Source: Gliomastix tumulicola (Eukaryota; Ascomycota; Sordariomycetes; Hypocreales; Bionectriaceae). From it: a stretch of 64,000 nt of DNA. The first letter of the stretch is position 1; each line of letters begins with the position of its first letter. The position numbers and the translations under genes are program-made. The stretch is taken from the NCBI GenBank assembly GCA_001599755.1, contig BCHX01000006.1:1289336-1353335 (forward strand), in the 5' to 3' direction. The notes beneath the pieces were generated by a model. That model had not been told where the DNA came from, searched no databases, and saw nothing but the letters and a program-made list of their open reading frames with translations. This document shows, piece after piece, positions 35,489-47,513 of the stretch.

Positions 35489-36517
35489 TCAGGCAGAGGA
35501 ACGCTCGTGAGCCTCGAGAAGCTGCACGAAGGAGTCCTTCATGGTCTTAGCAAGCGGCGTGTACTCCAGGCCAAGGACCTGCTTCGCCTTGCTCCCGTCG
35601 ACATCGTAGGCAGGCTCCGGCTTGCCGGGGTTGCCCTTGGGCAGGTGCGCATCGAGCTGGGGCAGCTCCTCCCGGAGCAGATCCACGGCCGTCTGGTAGC
35701 TGAAGTTGGAGCCGACGAGGAAGCGCTGGCCGCCGGCCTCGGGCCGCTCAAAGGCCTGGATGTGCGCGGCCGCGACGTCGCGGACGTCGGCGAAGCCGCC
35801 AAAGTCAAAGGCGGGCACCTCCTTGGCGTCGTACAGGCCCCAGATGAGCGCGCTGGACTCGTTGAGGCGCTCGGTGCCGGCGAGGGCCGCGACGTGAGGG
35901 CCGAAGACCCAGGGCGGGTTGATGGCGGCCAGCGTGAACTGGGGCTTCTCGCGCTCGACCCACGCCCACTGGGCCTTCTCGGCGAGCGCCTTGGAGGTGC
36001 AGTAGGCGATGACGCCGTTGGACTGGGCCGCCTCCTCGTAGGACATGTCGTTCCAGTCCTTCTCGGTGTAGGTGTAGCCGGGACGCGCGCCCTTGAGGAG
36101 GAAGTTGATGGCGGCGAAGGAGGAGATGTGGACGACGCGGCGGACCTCGGGCCCGTACTTGCGGGTGGCCTCGAGGATGGAGACGGCGCCCGCGACGGCG
36201 GGGTCGAGGAGGTCCCGGGCGTTGTCTTCAACCTTCAGGGTGAAGGGAGCGGCGATGGAGTGGACACCGGTGATGGGCTTGACGGGGTTGGCAAAGGCCG
36301 GGGCGTAGTTCTCCGGGATGGTGATGTCGGGGACGACAACCAGGGAGAGCTTGTCGGCGTACTGGGAGAAGGTGTCGCGGATTTTGGCAATGGACGACTC
36401 AGAGCGGACGGTGCCCCTGACGTAGTAGCCCTTCTCGAGGCTCTCGCGGACAATGTGCAGGGCAACGAAGCCGTTGGCTCCGGTGACAAGGAGAGTCTGC
36501 TCAGATGGGGAAGACAT
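35489..36517 (-). CDS. Extended SDR reductase, Gre2-like
   Basis: Single exon, 342 aa. The N-terminal NAD(P) site is TGANGFVA, followed by the Arg-containing VRGTVRSE that suggests NADPH preference. The active-site Ser lies in VHISSFAA and the catalytic pair is YCTSK (Tyr-x3-Lys). Then comes INPPWVFGP, typical of the dihydroflavonol-reductase/Gre2 branch. Yeast Gre2 reduces methylglyoxal and isovaleraldehyde; other members reduce diverse aldehydes and ketones, so the substrate is open. A clean TATAAAG box lies about 175 bases upstream and a GAT microsatellite sits in the leader. The gene stands alone, with no pathway neighbours. Confidence 0.88.
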   Translation of the reverse strand: MSSPSEQTLLVTGANGFVALHIVRESLEKGYYVRGTVRSESSIAKIRDTFSQYADKLSLVVVPDITIPENYAPAFANPVKPITGVHSIAAPFTLKVEDNARDLLDPAVAGAVSILEATRKYGPEVRRVVHISSFAAINFLLKGARPGYTYTEKDWNDMSYEEAAQSNGVIAYCTSKALAEKAQWAWVEREKPQFTLAAINPPWVFGPHVAALAGTERLNESSALIWGLYDAKEVPAFDFGGFADVRDVAAAHIQAFERPEAGGQRFLVGSNFSYQTAVDLLREELPQLDAHLPKGNPGKPEPAYDVDGSKAKQVLGLEYTPLAKTMKDSFVQLLEAHERSSA

Positions 36518-36620
36518 TTTGAGTTGGGTAAATGTGGTTTGAGATGAAGCCGATGCTTGTGGAAGTTGAATGGTGAGTTGCTGTTGCTTTTAAGATAGCT
36601 GTGAGGCTTGTGATGCTTGT

Positions 36621-36639
36621 GATGATGATGATGATGATG
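36621..36639 (+). repeat. GAT trinucleotide microsatellite
   Basis: Six uninterrupted GAT units plus a fragment in the presumed 5' leader of the Gre2-like reductase gene, about 105 bases upstream of its start codon. Confidence 0.85.
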
Positions 36640-36690
36640 CTGTGTGAGTGCTGATGTCCAAGATTCTCATAACTGGGAGATTCACGGCAT

Positions 36691-36697
36691 CTTTATA
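36691..36697 (-). promoter_or_regulatory. TATA box of Gre2-like gene
   Basis: On the minus strand the sequence reads TATAAAG, a perfect TATA consensus, about 175 bases upstream of the reductase ATG at 36517. Confidence 0.6.
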
Positions 36698-37939
36698 CTG
36701 CCTGGACAGGCCATCGCGACTGACGAACATGACGATAGAATTCATGACGGCCGAAGGGTCTTTGTCATGACGGCCGAAATCTTTGGCGTAGCGAAGTTGC
36801 ATCGCCGTTGCATCACGGTTGCGTGCGAGGCGTTCTGAGGCGTAGGATAGGCTTAACGCCGAAAAGCAGACTCCGGGGCAGGGGGGAGCTTCTCTCCGCG
36901 ACTCCGGGCTCTGCATCCCGAGACTCCCCCTGGAGTGCTTTCGGCGATAACGAAATGTGTGAGGAAGACTGTCACGACCGACTCCTTTGGGGAATTTCTT
37001 ATGATTGTTTATTAGACCCGATGTTGGCTTCGGTGTTTAGCTCTCTGGCTGTTTAGCTGGATGAATTATTTTGAGACGTCATTTATTAGGAATCTTTCTG
37101 GAAGCTGCCGTTTCGTTCCAACGTTGACTGCCTCGCCTACGTACCTCACACGGTGCCTGAAGACTAGCACACAGCAGGGGTTCAACGTAGCACCAGCTTT
37201 CGACTTGGTCGTGGCTGTTCGTCCTTAGCGAACCACCATGAAGAGTACAGGACCGAATATCACGATATCTTGTGAGATTCGCTTCAGGAAGAGCACCATT
37301 CTAAACCGACTCATACCACCCATCATCCACTCTGTGATTTTTTTTCAGTCCTCCAAGACGTTTTGTTCTCGTCCCAAGCCGCTAAAGACCAAATTAAGCA
37401 GCTGGCTTAACCCTCACGCTGGACACGGTCAGAATCCAATCTTCTGGACCACTCACTAAGGATAATAGCGCAATGCAGTCACACTTGCTCACGAACACTT
37501 GCAGGCCGCCAAGCGGACTCCATCTAATCTTATCAATCAGGACCGTACCTTGGCCGGTCCAGCAATCATCATGATGTATTCCATTTGGTGTTAGTGACTT
37601 CTTCGCCCGCCCGCGACAGTAAAGCTGCCTCGGTCACCTGCGCTCGAGAGCAACTATTTGCCCTGGCTAAGCCCGTCTCCATTCACCGCCAAGCGCATGA
37701 CCTTATCCCCACCTCTATCACCTCCTCTTTGCTTCTTGCCCTGCTTCTCCCGTGCCCTCGTACGATTGATTGAGTTCCTTTGTTGTCCCTTTTGACAAGT
37801 TTTGACTAGTAGTCGCCGCGCTGTATTGAGGGGTATTTAGGGTGTAGCCAACGCTCCTATTCCAACCTCTCCTGATTGTCTGCCTACCGACATACACCGA
37901 CAGCATTGCCTCGCGGCACATTGAATAGTAGATAGCACC

Positions 37940-38839
37940 ATGAAGGTCGCACCCTCCGCCATCGCGGGCGCTCTCTGCTGCGGCCTCGCAGCAGCCCTCG
38001 AGCTCCCCTCCTCGCCCCTCTCCCATCCAGCCTTGGCCTCCATCCCCACGAGCTACGAGTCGGCCGTCATGGGCCGCCGCATCCTCGCGCTCTCCAAGCT
38101 CGCCACCCTCTCGACCGTCTTCCCCCATCCGGGCTCGCGTGCCACGCGCGAGTACGACGGCGACGACGACGACGACGTCGAGTACGAGTACGAGAGCGAC
38201 GCCGCGCTGCTGGAGAACCGCCCGGCCGGCCTGGGTGGCGTTCCCATCGGCCTGATGGACTACGTCGCCGACTGCGAGGAGGAGGGGAACCCGACCATCC
38301 TGGCCATCAAGATCGCCACCAGCTTCAAGAACGTGAACGCGGGCTCCAACATCACGCTCTCCATGCACTGGGTGCCCCCCTATCCGCCCACGCGGCGCCT
38401 GAGCCTCCTCGAGCGCGTCGCGGGATACGTCCCGTTCCTCTCACGTCCGTCTGCCGGTGACGGCGAGACGAACGCGGGCGCCGCCCCCGACACGGTGCCC
38501 TTCTCGGCCGCCAACCTCCCGCGCTTCTCGCTCATCGGGTACCTCGAGCCCATCAAGCCGGGCCCCATCGACAGCGTCAAGCTCGCCGCCTGCTTCACGC
38601 GCAAGCACCACGACGCCAAGTGGTGGCTGCCCGGCAACGTCATCCACGAGAGCGAGTGGGTGCGCCTCGTCGTCACGGGCGTGTACTGGGTCGGCGGCTT
38701 CGGCGACAGGGCCTACATCGGCTGGATCCCCGTCGAGCAGTGGCACGGCGTCACGGGGGAGGAGTGGACGAGCATCAGGCTGCCGGGGGAGAAGCCTGGC
38801 TGGCACGAGTGGAGCGTCGACATGGCTGAGGAGCTGTGA
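37940..38839 (+). CDS. Secreted CREG-like split-barrel protein
   Basis: Single exon, 299 aa. Residues 1-20 form a signal peptide (MKVAPSAIAGALCCGLAAAL). The body matches the CREG-like, FMN-binding split-barrel fold related to pyridoxamine-5'-phosphate oxidases. It opens with ESAVMGRRILALSKLATLSTVFP, has VPIGLMDYVADC, and later AACFTRKHHDAKWWLP and VYWVGGFGDRAYIGWIP. CREG proteins are secreted or lysosomal and usually lack flavin-oxidase activity, so an extracytoplasmic, possibly non-enzymatic role is inferred. An acidic insertion (EYDGDDDDDVEYEYE, about residues 71-85) and a variable loop near residue 165-185 are unusual additions. The gene is single and not linked to any pathway here. Confidence 0.85.
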   Translation: MKVAPSAIAGALCCGLAAALELPSSPLSHPALASIPTSYESAVMGRRILALSKLATLSTVFPHPGSRATREYDGDDDDDVEYEYESDAALLENRPAGLGGVPIGLMDYVADCEEEGNPTILAIKIATSFKNVNAGSNITLSMHWVPPYPPTRRLSLLERVAGYVPFLSRPSAGDGETNAGAAPDTVPFSAANLPRFSLIGYLEPIKPGPIDSVKLAACFTRKHHDAKWWLPGNVIHESEWVRLVVTGVYWVGGFGDRAYIGWIPVEQWHGVTGEEWTSIRLPGEKPGWHEWSVDMAEEL

Positions 38840-41686
38840 GATGGGGACATTCGTTGGGAAGAGTCATCGTCCTTGACCCCCCCCCGTCTCCCCCTTGCTC
38901 ACCTTTTGGGTAGTATTGTTTTGATTCAGCTCTTGCAGCCTGGGTGGATTGTCTCATGTGTATATACGAGCGAAGTGTAGTTTACGAGAGTAGGCAGTCA
39001 TCTGCCAATAGGCAGGCAAAGCAGCCAGAGCGGCGCGCGCGGTCCTAATGCATCTTGTGTAACACCTTGGCCAGGCCTACTTCTCCCACTCCCGAAACGC
39101 CAGCTGCAGATTTACAAAGCGTGCTGTGCGACCATTCGCTTGGCTTCTGGCATAACCGTGGCAGGCTGTCTGCCTATGGCTGGCCAGGACGCTGATACCC
39201 ATCTGTCATGTCACACACCATAATTTATGACGCATCGGACATAGCATCACTTCCATCGGCACGGGCGGTCCTCTTCGGCGGCACGACGACCAGCGTTCCT
39301 TCTCTGGTCGGTCTTATATGCATGACAAAGGTGCGGGGGGGGCAGAGGGCTGATCCATCCATCACGAGGTGTGCGTGGCGAAACGAAACGGCCTGTTGGG
39401 GGGGTTTCGATGCTTGGCCATGTGGCAGCAGGATATCCTCCTAGTCGCCACTATCACCTTGAGAAGCTGCATGTCTCAGGATCTTGTGGTTGGTTGGCCC
39501 GGCCGGACCGAGCTTGCCCCCCTTGCTTATGGTGGGTGGCCTGACTGCCTGTGTGAGTGAGTGAGGGCTAGTTGAGATTGTCGATGGCAAAGACAGTGCG
39601 AAACAAATATCACTTGCGTAACTATTACAGGTTTCCCCCCCCTTTTGTCGCGGTCTCGTGCGAGTCACCGAGGCCGCACAGGACGAAACGGGGCGTTCAT
39701 TTGGCGTGTGTTCGGGTCGGGTAGCTGGTAATATTTCACCATCTCAACCCGCACTCGTCGTTTCGCTGTTCGCCCTTCACCCAACAGATGGCTCGGCTAA
39801 CGTGTCGCTAAACGGAATTATTATAAATTGGCATGGGTGGACCACGCTCACCAGCGCCGGGATGGTGCATCCGAGCCATCCCCTCCAAAGACAGTGCTTA
39901 CTCGTGCAGATGAGCTTCCGTGGGAACTGTAAGCCATGTGTGCGTACATATCGCAGCCTCCGGCGATGGGTTGGGTTGGGTTGGGTTGGGTTGGGAATGG
40001 CCGGGCTGCCGTCTCAGTTCCTATGAAACCATCGTGCTTTGCCTAAACGAGCACCAGCGGTGAGAGCGCGGATGCAGCACTGCATCCTGCATATGCGAGC
40101 CACTCCCACCAGGCTCCCAGGCTTTCCCCTCTCCAGCCAGCACCGAGCTGACTCTCTGGCCGATGCTTGTCTCGTGCTGCGCGGTGCTTGGCCGACAAGG
40201 GGGCGGGGGGCCAAGCTCCCACACACTTCTCCAATAACGCAATGCTCTGCGACTTGGCGCAGGCTTCTAGTGTCGGTCTCGTCCCCACCATTACACAGGC
40301 TGTGGTGGCCTGTGGTGACCTGTGGTGATGGCCGGATGATGAGGAGCTTTTCCGTTCCAGGACCGTCCGCATTATCTTCGAGGTGGCCCCCGATCGCCTC
40401 CGTTTAGCCGTTGACGTTTCGATATTACATATTAATATGTACCGGCTCGGTGATCGTTGGGTTGGGAGAAATGAGAAGACCCTAGATCGGAGGCGCGAGT
40501 CAAGCAATCACCTGGGCCGAATTTTCCAGACAGCTACCTCGGTAGCATAGCGAGATAATATTATTCGGCAGGTCGATGCGGGTGGTCCATGCGATGTGAT
40601 GGATGGAAGTCGGGCATGCATTCGTACCCGTCCGTTACGTACGGACCGAGTGTCGCGACGGAGAGATAAGGGAGGATCGGAAGGAAAAACCTGGGACACA
40701 CACTCAGCAAATCGCGAGGAGCCAGGTCCTTTGAGAAAAAGCCGTGGCAGGGATGGCATCCCGCGACTTCGTCCACGTCGCTGTCTATGCGATGGATGGG
40801 CCTCGTCGGAGGTTCATGGTGTGTCGGCGACGCGCAGACTGTCGTGTCTCCCGTGGGTGCGACCGTGCTCTCCGTAATGCGTTAACGTGAAGCAGGTGCT
40901 GGCGCCAGCGGCTGTCCAATGCTCGGGGCCTGCCCGCTGGTTGGGTTAGCGCAAAAAAAGGACCCCTGCTCGGGGTCCCGGCGCTCTGCCCGATGGGCGA
41001 TGGAACGATGGGCGATGGCTGGCTGTCCAATTGTCTAGCTTGGCTTAATCACCCTGTTAATGGCTATCACGGACGGACTATTATCGGGCAGGAGGTGCAG
41101 CGCGGGTGCAGGAAGCCAGGAAGTGCAGGTCGGTCCTCGTCCTGCGCACGGACGGGCCAGTGGTAGGGTCACTATAGTACTAGGGTGGGAAGTACCCCGT
41201 AACAGTGGCCAGGTACCCCGAGTGCGTGATTACCCGCAAACGGTACAAGGACTGCGCTGGACGGTAGAAGGCAGCATGCAGCGCTAGTTGCCAGCCCAGG
41301 GCACATATCCTAACCTCCCCATCTTTAACGATACCTGGCGATGTCTTGCTACCTGCACACGTCTGTTTTCCTCTCGAGACGGGCTTCTGGCTCTTGCTGA
41401 ATTGCTCCATTCCATCTCTACTCCCCCGCCCATCATCGTCGACACGCCCTCCCTGGTCGAATGAGCCTCCCTCAGCCCCCCCGTCTAAGCGATTACCCCC
41501 GAGTCCACTCCTCCTGCGCTTACCACCGTAGTGCCTCGCTCCCAAGGCATCGCACTTTCGCCATCCCGTCCAGGCGTCAACGCACTGCCTGCCATCCCCG
41601 AGCGACCGAGCGACTCGACACCACCCGCCGACGTCTGAGAGCCCATACCGAGGATACGGAATGGCGTCTCTTCCTTGCACAAGACC
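38840..41686. other. 2.8 kb intergenic region
   Basis: Open frames here are short and featureless. A G-rich TTGGG repeat is listed separately. The right third is the Med12 promoter and leader. No tRNA or transposon relic was recognised. Confidence 0.5.
39968..39990 (+). repeat. TTGGG tandem repeat, G-quadruplex-like
   Basis: Five GGG runs separated by TT form a classic intramolecular G-quadruplex pattern. The unit resembles, but is not, the fungal telomere repeat TTAGGG. It is in the intergenic DNA between the CREG-like and Med12 genes. Confidence 0.85.
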
Positions 41687-44600
41687 ATGACTACAAGGAC
41701 ACCCATCGGCGTCCAGACGCGACCGCCGCAGCGGACGTTGAGTAGTTCGTCCCTGTCGTCGCAAAGGACTACGACACACGCTAGGGCGCTGTCACAACAA
41801 TATCTGCCCGCCTCGCCTGTACGGAAGGACGTTGCTGGTGACGGAGGCTCCGACTCGGGCGATCGGCATGGTACAAGCACACCGCGGAGAGGGGGCTCAA
41901 GGCTTCGTCTGGAGCTGTCCAACGACCAAAATGCCACTACCCCGGCAGCTGTCGACTCGCCACAGAGCATGGCTTCGTCGAGGGTATTGCCGGTCCCCGA
42001 AGGCCTAGAGATGGTCCAGAGCCCAGCCTTGTCGAGGGCATCGCACCAGGACAGCGACAACCCGCCCTTGCCGTTCCCGAAGCGCCGACAGCCTACGATG
42101 AACCGAGCAACTGTGGTGCCGCGAGCACCAGCGAACACGGCGCCCGCCACAAAGAGGGATGGCCGACCGAAACCGTACGTTGTCGAACCTCCCGTTGATG
42201 CGCCGCGGCTCGCGTCGTCGAATCGGAGCGAGACGGCCCAGGGCGACTCTTTCGGAAAGGGGCTCTTCTCAGGGCGCGCTGATTTCTTCCCATGGACCGG
42301 GTCTCACCACGAGGATGATTGGACGACCGAATCAATTGCTAGAGGCATATTCGAGAAGCATAATCCGAGCGAGACCAACTCAGCGCGCCCAGCACTCCTG
42401 CCTGCGCTGAGACAGAAGAGTGGCCTGCAGAATCTGTCCACGATATTTATGGGAGTGTTCAACCAGAGGCGTCAGCGGGGGCAAGTGACGGCGCCTTCGA
42501 CGTTTAAGCCCCCTCCGCGAGTGACATTGACGGATACCAAGAGAGAAGTGTGGTTGAAGGACCTCGCCAACCCGACGACGCCTTTGCGACGCCTGAGCCG
42601 CACTATCCCCCACGGGGTTCGAGGCAGGGCTCTCCTGGATCAGTGCTTGAATAAGAAGGTGCCGACCGAGAGGGCCGTGTGGCTGGCAAAATGCGTTGGT
42701 GCCAACGAGCTTCGGGCGAACAAGCGGAAAGGTGTTAATGGCGCTGTGGTTGTTGGAGGCGAGCACAAATGGTGTCGGGACTGGACTGTTTTCGTGGAAC
42801 AGTTTGTCGACGCTGTCCTGGCTTCGGCGGGAGAAGGTGATTGGAAGTCGAACATCACTTATGCGTAAGTCAAGAATCGCCGCTGCCGGGAGGGAAATAT
42901 TTGGCATTAACAGCGTCTTTCCGACAGTCTTCGACTCGCTACGACATTATACTCCGAACAACTCCTCGATCGAGATCACTATCTTGACTGGGTAATATCG
43001 GGACTGGAGAGTAGCCCGCAGGGCAAACTTCCCATCTGGATTTTGATTGCCCAGCTGTACTGGGTGGACTTGCTCCAGATGCGCAAACACGGACGTCGTC
43101 TTATTTTCGCCCTGCTGAGCCAGCTGGACCTGGTATGTATTTTGCCGATATTCTCTTATCATGTCTTGTCTGACGTTAGGCCTCAGATACACCACGATCC
43201 CGACCGCGATATTCTTAGTCAACTGCACAGCCAGCTGTGCTCTATGTTGACATCACTCATCAAAAGCAACCCTGAAAGTTTCGTATTTCCCAGCGCTTGG
43301 CCCAAGTACCGAGAAAGTATCCGCGAGATCTTGCCAGTCGACGACGAAGCCGCGCACATCGCATACGCCAACGTCGACGCTCGGAATCTCCGGCTGGCAG
43401 TGACAGGCAGTGCCTATCATCCAGCCGGGCGTCAGCAGCTTGTCCGACTTCTCGACACGTCATACCGCAAGCTCATTGACACAGACTTTGCATCAGAGTG
43501 CTGGCTGGTGTGCGACGACAAGATGCAGCTCGCCAGAACAGTTGCGGAATGGGCGACATCACACCATCGGCCAGGACTTTCCAAGATATATGTGGCATCA
43601 GCTCTCTTTCAATCATGGCGCGGAATGCCCGACTTCGAGGCGACGAGAGCTATTCTGGACGTGATCGATGGCGTCGGCGATGACGAGAAAACCCGCAAGT
43701 CGCTCGTGTACCACCTCGTCGCGGAGCTCATCCGCCACCGGGTCTTCTCCATCCCACAGTATTTTCAGTGGCTGATTGCGAGAGGAGGGTTTCACGACGC
43801 ATCAGACGTTGACCCGGACACGGGCCCTTGTGCGACCCGACTCCTGGTTGAGCTGCCACCGCACTTGTTCTCAGACCGATGGAAGAACGAGAGAGGGAAC
43901 ATGCTGCGGCGGGCGGGCGGCTATTCTCTGGCCGACGAGGAACTCGACGCGATAAATGCTGTCAAGCATGTAGAGCACACTCTAGGAGTGCTCTTCGACC
44001 TCCCCCTGGACGATCCCATATCACAGAGGAAGCCTCTGCCGCTTCGCAAACTTCTGAACAAGATTCGTGAGAGCAGCCGGTCCTTGAAATGTTCAGTGGG
44101 AGGGCACATGCGATATGTCATCATGCGCAAGTTCGAGTTAGATGGCGTTACTCCGGAGTTCTTTGCCTCGGTGCGCTCCATCTCGGAAGCGTCTGAGGAC
44201 TGGACCATGCTATCGGACATTCTCAAGTTTTGCATAAAGTCGACAGAGCCCGATGTGGTCGCTGCATGCGCCGACACAATCAACTCCAACCTGTCGACAT
44301 GGCTCGCTGTTGGAACTGCGGTTTACTTCTTCGATATCCTCGTCGAACGGCTGAGGATGTTCCGACAGCAACAGGGGATCGCGGCGCGCTCACTGCTTGT
44401 TGCAACCTCTCGTTTAGCGAGCCGACTGCCCGATCATGATGAGATCGCCCGGCACCTCCGTCAGGAGTTGCTGGACAATGACCGGAGCAACGCTATTGAC
44501 GCTTGCTCCCCCGTCTCCGACAACATGATGGCACCAGCAACCCAAGAGGGCGAGGTCTCGGACGAGATTGATCGGATGCTGGCCAACGGTAATAGGATCG

Positions 44601-46363
44601 ACCACCCGACCATGAATCGCCTATTCAGGACCATCATCCCGAAGCTTGAAGGAGGATGGGCCAAGCGCGACGACACCAGGAGGGTATACGCTTCGTCGTT
44701 GGCCAAGATGAGGGTGTTCGACAGTCACCACTTTGACAAGCTCATGGCAGACTGGCTCAGCCACGTCCGATGCCTAGAATCTCGAGCCATGCTCGCCGAT
44801 CTCCTGCCGCTGCTCGTCACGGCGGGATGCCTCTCTGTGACGACTTTGCTGCAGACCGCCAACGCCTCGCCTCCTCTAGTCGGCAAGACTGCTGACTCGG
44901 CCAGTCTCCAGTCGGCAACATACCTCCAGGAACTGCTGAACCTTTTTCTCGTCCAGACGAAAAAGTCGGGGCTGCTGAGCACAGACGAGCTGTACCAGTT
45001 TGGCATCAACCAAGCATCCGCCAAGTGGGATGAGCCCAAGCTCATGCTGGCTCTGGTGCGTAATGTGATGCTTGAGTACACGAGCGTCAAGGCCCTGCGG
45101 CCCGAGGCTGAGCTGCTTCTGGACGATGTTGCAATGCAAGACGCGTTGCTCGAACTTCTCAAGTTCCTGGTTGTCGCCGACCCAGCGACGGCAACAGAGA
45201 GCCTGAACATCAAAGGCCTCCCGTTGGAAACAAGCGATTTCATCACCCGAATGACGACGAAGCTGCTCATCCCGGGAGATGACGGGGGTACCCAGACATC
45301 TTTTGACCAGATCCTCTCTCTCGCGGGCGAGCTCACTCTGCCTTTCTGTCAGCTCAAGCTCAATTGCGACCTCTCCAAGACGGAGTCGCATTCCGCGGAG
45401 GGCCACGAGCCGGCTCCGTCTCGCTTTGACGTGTTTGCCAACGCTATGGATCGGGCTATTGAAGTCAACAATATCGCCTGGACTAGCATGCTACCGTGTC
45501 TGAGCGCTGAGGTCTCGCAGCACCTCAAGGAGATGGCTCAGGAGAGGTTTCTTAGTCTGGTCCCATCACTCAAGTCGGAAACGGTGTATATGGATCAGAT
45601 CAACACAGCGAAGAATCTCCTCGGAGTCATCGAGGCCATCACGGTTGGTCAGCCAGCTCCCAAGGTTGCGCTGTTGGTGAATCGCCTCTTTGAGAAGCTC
45701 TCTGATGTATGTGAGATCATCTCTGCGAAGCCCAGGGAGGAGTGCACTGAGCTGCGTGAGGCTGCTCTGAAGCACTGGCTTCCTGCCCTGCTGAGGCTTC
45801 TCGTGCTGCAGAGCTACGTCTCGGACCCGACACTGGCAGTTCCTTTGCCCCTCGTTGCGGCTACGGGCAAACCTGCGCCCACAGTCGGTCAGGGTCACGA
45901 GAAACGAGCACGTATCATCCTGGTCCTCTGCAGCTTGCTCCTCGAGCTTCCCTATGTACCGGATGAAGTCGCCGCGGAGCTGCCTGAGCAGGTGTTGGAT
46001 GTCACCGTCTCGCTAGCTGACGCTCTCCCCGAGGACATGCGACAGCAGTGCGCTAGGATCCTGCTCTTGTCGGGCACTCTAGGAAGCAGCAGTACTCCCT
46101 CGGATCCGCGCCTCTACTACATCCTCAGCACATCACGGTCGACCACGGCAGACAACCTGTTCCTCGCGCATAGGGACAGGCCGGCGCTGATGCCCCCGGG
46201 CCGGACTATGAACACGATTCTTGGCTATGGCGTCCTTTCTGCACCCAAGCTAACGCCCTACAACTTGAGACCCTGGGAGCTGCTGAGCGAGTCGACCCCG
46301 AATGTTGGCGAGAACGATACGAGTCTCAGTCTCAGCCTCTTCGAGTCGATCAAGATACAGTGA
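41687..46363 (+). CDS. SRB8: Mediator subunit 12
   Basis: Three exons, 41687-42864, 42928-43132 and 43187-46363, give 1519 aa, a usual length for fungal Med12. The start MTTRTPIGVQTRPPQRTL matches the typical Med12 N-terminus. A Ser/Pro-rich region precedes the Med12 domain (about 255-325), with GVFNQRRQRGQVTAPSTFKPP, DTKREVWLKDLANP and RLSRTIPHGVRG followed by LDQCLNKKVP. A long alpha-helical body follows, with several leucine-rich stretches. Med12 belongs to the CDK8 kinase module with Med13 and cyclin C and activates Cdk8 in the nucleus. The second intron is only 54 bases, a multiple of three with no stop, so its retention would stay in frame and insert 18 residues. The spliced form (SQLDL-IHHDPDRDIL) is preferred. 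Confidence 0.93.
43133..43186 (+). other. In-frame 54-base intron of SRB8
   Basis: GTATGT donor and CCTCAG acceptor. A nearer TTAG acceptor would shift frame into an early stop. The 54-base form keeps frame, and the unspliced reading is also open, so this is a possible retained intron. Confidence refers to the splice choice. Confidence 0.6.
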
Positions 46364-47513
46364 TGCAAACGTCACTCGCAAGACGAGGAAGGGCAGTTCA
46401 GACTCTTATTCAACATATATCTACCTATTATGACGACTATTATCACGGAACACGCCAGGATCATCTACATCTACCCTGGCATCTCTACGGCCATCCTACA
46501 TGCCGCTGTTTATTTCAACTCTCACCATCCTCCTCGTCTACATGAGGAGTGACACCGGCCGGCTTATACGCACCGAGCATCACACGAGCGGTGTATGTGC
46601 GATTCACTTGTCTCACCTGTTCATGTTCATATCAACTGTTATCCTCGATTTGGGGGGGATTTGTCTTGAAACGGCCGCAGTCTCTTTTTTGTCGGAGTAA
46701 CGGTAGCGTAATGAGTCCAAGGACTGGAAGCATGCCTTTTTTTTTCTGCCTCTTTTTTTCTTTTCTCCTTTGTCTTTTATCTCATGGGTATTCAGGATGT
46801 TATGGGTTATTATTAGAATGGTGGAGGGAGTGGTGGGCGGTTTTTATCGTTTTGGAGACAAGACGACGGGAAGTACATACATACAGGCTTGACAGAACAT
46901 ACAACTTTTGAATTCAGTTCAATATTTCCCTATATATGACTCTTTCCGCCTGGATCGTGATACACGCAACGTGACACACGACGTGACGAAAAGGGTATCA
47001 AAGATCACCACCCAGCAGGGCTTCAAGCTGTGATGACAGTTGGGCCGGGCCGAAGTGAGAGATTACGATCCAAAGATGGTGAAAAACACATCGTATCATA
47101 GCGCCGCCTCTCTTACATATTTCGTCTCCCTATGTGTTCGTTCTATCACTCCCGCGCGGGCTCCCGAGTCAGAAACTCCCGCCTCCCCATGCACAGTTTC
47201 AAGCTTGCTTCGCTCGTCACTCTTTCTTATTTCCTTTTGTTTGCCACCCCGCCAAGAATGTTTGCCTCCCTTCCTCCCGACATTTCAGAGACAAGGGACA
47301 AGAAAAGAGGCAGTATAGATCAGAGCCCAAGAATAGGAAGAGCGCGAGTCGGAGACCAAGGCCAAGGAAACACCATTTCTCAATGCCAGCATACTATAGT
47401 AAAAAAAAAAATTGAACAAAAGCCAAGACCGGAGTCATAATCCCAGCCCAAGCCTGATGAGAGAAAGAAAGGGGGGAAAAAACCGGGAGCTCCGAGAGAT
47501 TACGAAAAAAAAA
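46364..47513. other. Convergent intergenic region
   Basis: 3' flanks of Med12 (plus) and the F-BAR/RhoGAP gene (minus). T-rich and A-rich homopolymer runs are present. No gene is seen. Confidence 0.6.

Larger units (their letters stand above)
36518..37939. other. Divergent promoter region
   Basis: Promoters of the Gre2-like reductase (minus) and the CREG-like protein (plus). The TATA element and GAT repeat are listed separately. No gene is supported. Confidence 0.55.

Noticed and set aside
39968..39990. Telomere repeat
   Set aside because: Units are TTGGG, not TTAGGG, and the array is only five units inside gene-containing DNA.
43133..43179. 47-base intron ending at the nearer TTAG in Med12
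   Set aside because: It shifts the frame into a stop within about 13 codons; the 54-base choice keeps the conserved reading frame.
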